A stretch of DNA of 15,788 bases from Bacteroidota bacterium (GTDB taxonomy: Bacteria > Bacteroidota > Bacteroidia > Chitinophagales > Chitinophagaceae): positions 1 to 15,788 of the forward strand of contig JAEWAC010000029.1 of NCBI GenBank assembly GCA_023391895.1, read 5' to 3'. How positions within the stretch are numbered: position 1 is the stretch's first letter; the number at the start of each line of letters is the position of its first letter. Shown here in pieces: positions 14,171 through 15,788 of this stretch. Position numbers and translations under genes: made by a program. The notes beneath the pieces were generated by a model, which saw only the letters and a list, made by a program, of their open reading frames with translations, did no database searches and was not told the DNA's origin.

Positions 14171-15788
14171 ATGAGGAAATTGTTTATCACCATTTTGGTA
14201 ATTCTATCCACGATCATTTCAATTGCACAGGTAGACAATATAACCAAACCGATAGATGTTTTACCCCCTTCTCCCAATTCTGCATCCTTAGGACAATATG
14301 GGGGAATTAATTTTGGACTATCTTCTGGTACTATATCATATAGTATTCCAATTTTAGAAATCAACTCAACAAACATAAAGCTACCGATCTCAATCGGTTA
14401 TAATAGCAATGGATTAAGGGTTGATGCTATAGCATCACGCGTAGGACTAGGCTGGAACTTGAATGCAGGTGGTGTGGTAACAAGGACAGTTTTCGGTGTT
14501 CCAGATGAATACGCTCAAAGGCTTAACCCACACGCTAATTATCCTCAACAAACAAGAGAATTAGTTAATTTCATGGAAGCATTAAGCTCTTCTTTTGAAA
14601 ATGGTGCATTTGATGGGGAACCTGATATATTCTCATTCAACTTTGCAGGGTACGATGGTAGGTTTATTTTAGATAGCAATAAGACTCCAGTTTTACTTTC
14701 CCCGTCAGCCATAAAAGTAAGCGTTTATTTCATCTCTGATTTGTGGAATATAAAGATCATCACACCTGATGGCATTCAATACCTATTTGGTGGCGTTAAT
14801 GCAACAGAAAAGAGTAAGTCTTATTCAGGTGGAGTTAATTGTGGGAAAAACTATATGAATTTTGTCCCAACTGCTTGGTATTTAAAAACTATCATACATC
14901 CTAATAATGATCAGATAACTTTCAGTTATTCAAATGTTGCTTTTAATCATACAGCAGGTATAAACGAATCTCAGTTTTATAAACTTTCAAATGCAAATTC
15001 CTGCGGTGGGGGAAATTTTGGAGCCTGTCAAGTACTGCCTAATACTAGCTGTATTTCATGGTATTTGACAACTACACCAGTATTGAATGAAATAAGCGCC
15101 AGTAATGGTGTGAAAGTTAAATTCAGCTATGTTGACAGAAGTGATGTTGGAGATAAACTTTTAAAGAAAATTGAGCACTTCCAACCCAATGCATCAACGC
15201 CTATCAGAACATATGATTTTAATTATGAAGAAGTCATAGCAGCCAATAACAAAAACACGTATAGTAATTCTGATGCCAGTCTTTTATACAGGCCTTTTCT
15301 AATGGAGCTTGTGGAACGGTCTACTGATGGTACTTTGTCAAAAAAACATCGATTCGTTTATAATGATAAAGAAAACCTGCCTGCCCGACTTTCTTATGCA
15401 CAAGACCATTATGGTTTTTATAATGGGGCCGATAATTCAAGTCTGCTTCCAACCCCTTCAACAGAAACTTTAAAGTCTTATTTTCCTTTTGCAAGAGCGA
15501 ATAGGGAAACAGATGGTGTATTTGCCTCCAAGGGTATTTTGAAAAAGATTATTTATCCAACAGGAGGTTACGATGAAATTTTTTATGAGTCTAATACTGT
15601 TAAGGCAAAGAAAAGAATTGAACCGCCTCGTCAGGAAGTATATACTCATGCTAATACTGGAAATAATTATCCTGGTTTTAATACGACTACTTATTCACCC
15701 GTTGCTTCTGTTAGCTATACCCAGCAAACCCATCTTTACGCAAGCTGTTTTTTCATGGGAACACCTGAACAAGAGGATCCACGTCATA
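14171..15788 (+). CDS. RHS/YD-type repeat protein, N-terminal part (3' end outside window)
   Basis: The frame is open from the start to the right edge, giving about 539 residues of what should be a protein of more than 1,000. I chose the ATG at 14171 over the in-frame ATG at 14150 because it begins a clean signal peptide (MRKLFITILVILSTIISIAQ). The mature start has PPSPNSASLGQYG, then ISYSIPILEINSTNIKLPIS, IGYNSNGLRVDAIASRVGLG, and WNLNAGGVVTR. This is the hallmark N-terminal segment of secreted Bacteroidota RHS-repeat proteins (SpvB/TcdB-like opening, before the YD repeats). The YD repeats, core and toxin tip lie beyond the window. It follows the coiled-coil/barrel gene by 30 bases. It is more AT-rich than that gene. 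Confidence 0.88.
   Translation, partial: MRKLFITILVILSTIISIAQVDNITKPIDVLPPSPNSASLGQYGGINFGLSSGTISYSIPILEINSTNIKLPISIGYNSNGLRVDAIASRVGLGWNLNAGGVVTRTVFGVPDEYAQRLNPHANYPQQTRELVNFMEALSSSFENGAFDGEPDIFSFNFAGYDGRFILDSNKTPVLLSPSAIKVSVYFISDLWNIKIITPDGIQYLFGGVNATEKSKSYSGGVNCGKNYMNFVPTAWYLKTIIHPNNDQITFSYSNVAFNHTAGINESQFYKLSNANSCGGGNFGACQVLPNTSCISWYLTTTPVLNEISASNGVKVKFSYVDRSDVGDKLLKKIEHFQPNASTPIRTYDFNYEEVIAANNKNTYSNSDASLLYRPFLMELVERSTDGTLSKKHRFVYNDKENLPARLSYAQDHYGFYNGADNSSLLPTPSTETLKSYFPFARANRETDGVFASKGILKKIIYPTGGYDEIFYESNTVKAKKRIEPPRQEVYTHANTGNNYPGFNTTTYSPVASVSYTQQTHLYASCFFMGTPEQEDPRH

Overview
The window reads as a piece of a Bacteroidota chromosome, most likely from the Chitinophagaceae or a close relative. 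The basis is the type of RHS/YD-repeat protein, the near absence of strong Shine-Dalgarno sequences, a DUF5763-like lipoprotein, and a HEPN/nucleotidyltransferase start typical of that phylum. The family-level placement is an inference from protein style, not a search result.

Layout. (1) 1-3438: the 3' part of a large RHS/YD-repeat gene. It ends in the RHS-associated core, a linker and a variable C-terminal tip that looks like a polymorphic toxin. A 141-residue putative immunity gene overlaps it by 14 bases, and a strong hairpin follows. (2) 3591-4031: degraded DNA on the minus strand, with a frameshifted tail of an XRE-type regulator and the C-terminal end of an IS3-type transposase. (3) 4169-5601: a phospholipase D-like protein with a zinc-ribbon tail, then a small coiled-coil lipoprotein with a Cys-rich DUF5763-like end. 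(4) 5658-7542: an unrecognised 85-residue protein and an AT-rich, 515-residue P-loop ATPase. (5) 7690-10649: the first 65 codons of a nucleotidyltransferase (HEPN-MNT type), cut off by an IS21-family element. The element has a full istB, but its istA carries an in-frame amber codon between the second and third catalytic residues. (6) 10650-12136: a gene-free stretch, then a minus-strand pair encoding an unknown 128-residue protein and a 227-residue protein with PD-(D/E)XK nuclease motifs. (7) 12704-15788: an exported coiled-coil/beta-barrel protein, followed closely by the N-terminal part of a second RHS-type protein that runs off the right edge.

How the parts fit. Two RHS loci bracket about 9 kb of accessory DNA. 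The left one supplies a complete toxin-tip/immunity pair. The right one shows how such a locus begins, with a secreted coiled-coil/barrel protein 30 bases upstream of a signal-peptide-bearing RHS gene. The intervening cargo (PLD-like enzyme, P-loop ATPase, broken MNT/HEPN, nuclease-like pair, IS debris) has the make-up of a conflict or defence island under turnover. The two best candidates for undescribed systems are the minus-strand PD-(D/E)XK pair and the small-ORF/ATPase pair. No RNA genes, CRISPR arrays or replication origins were seen.
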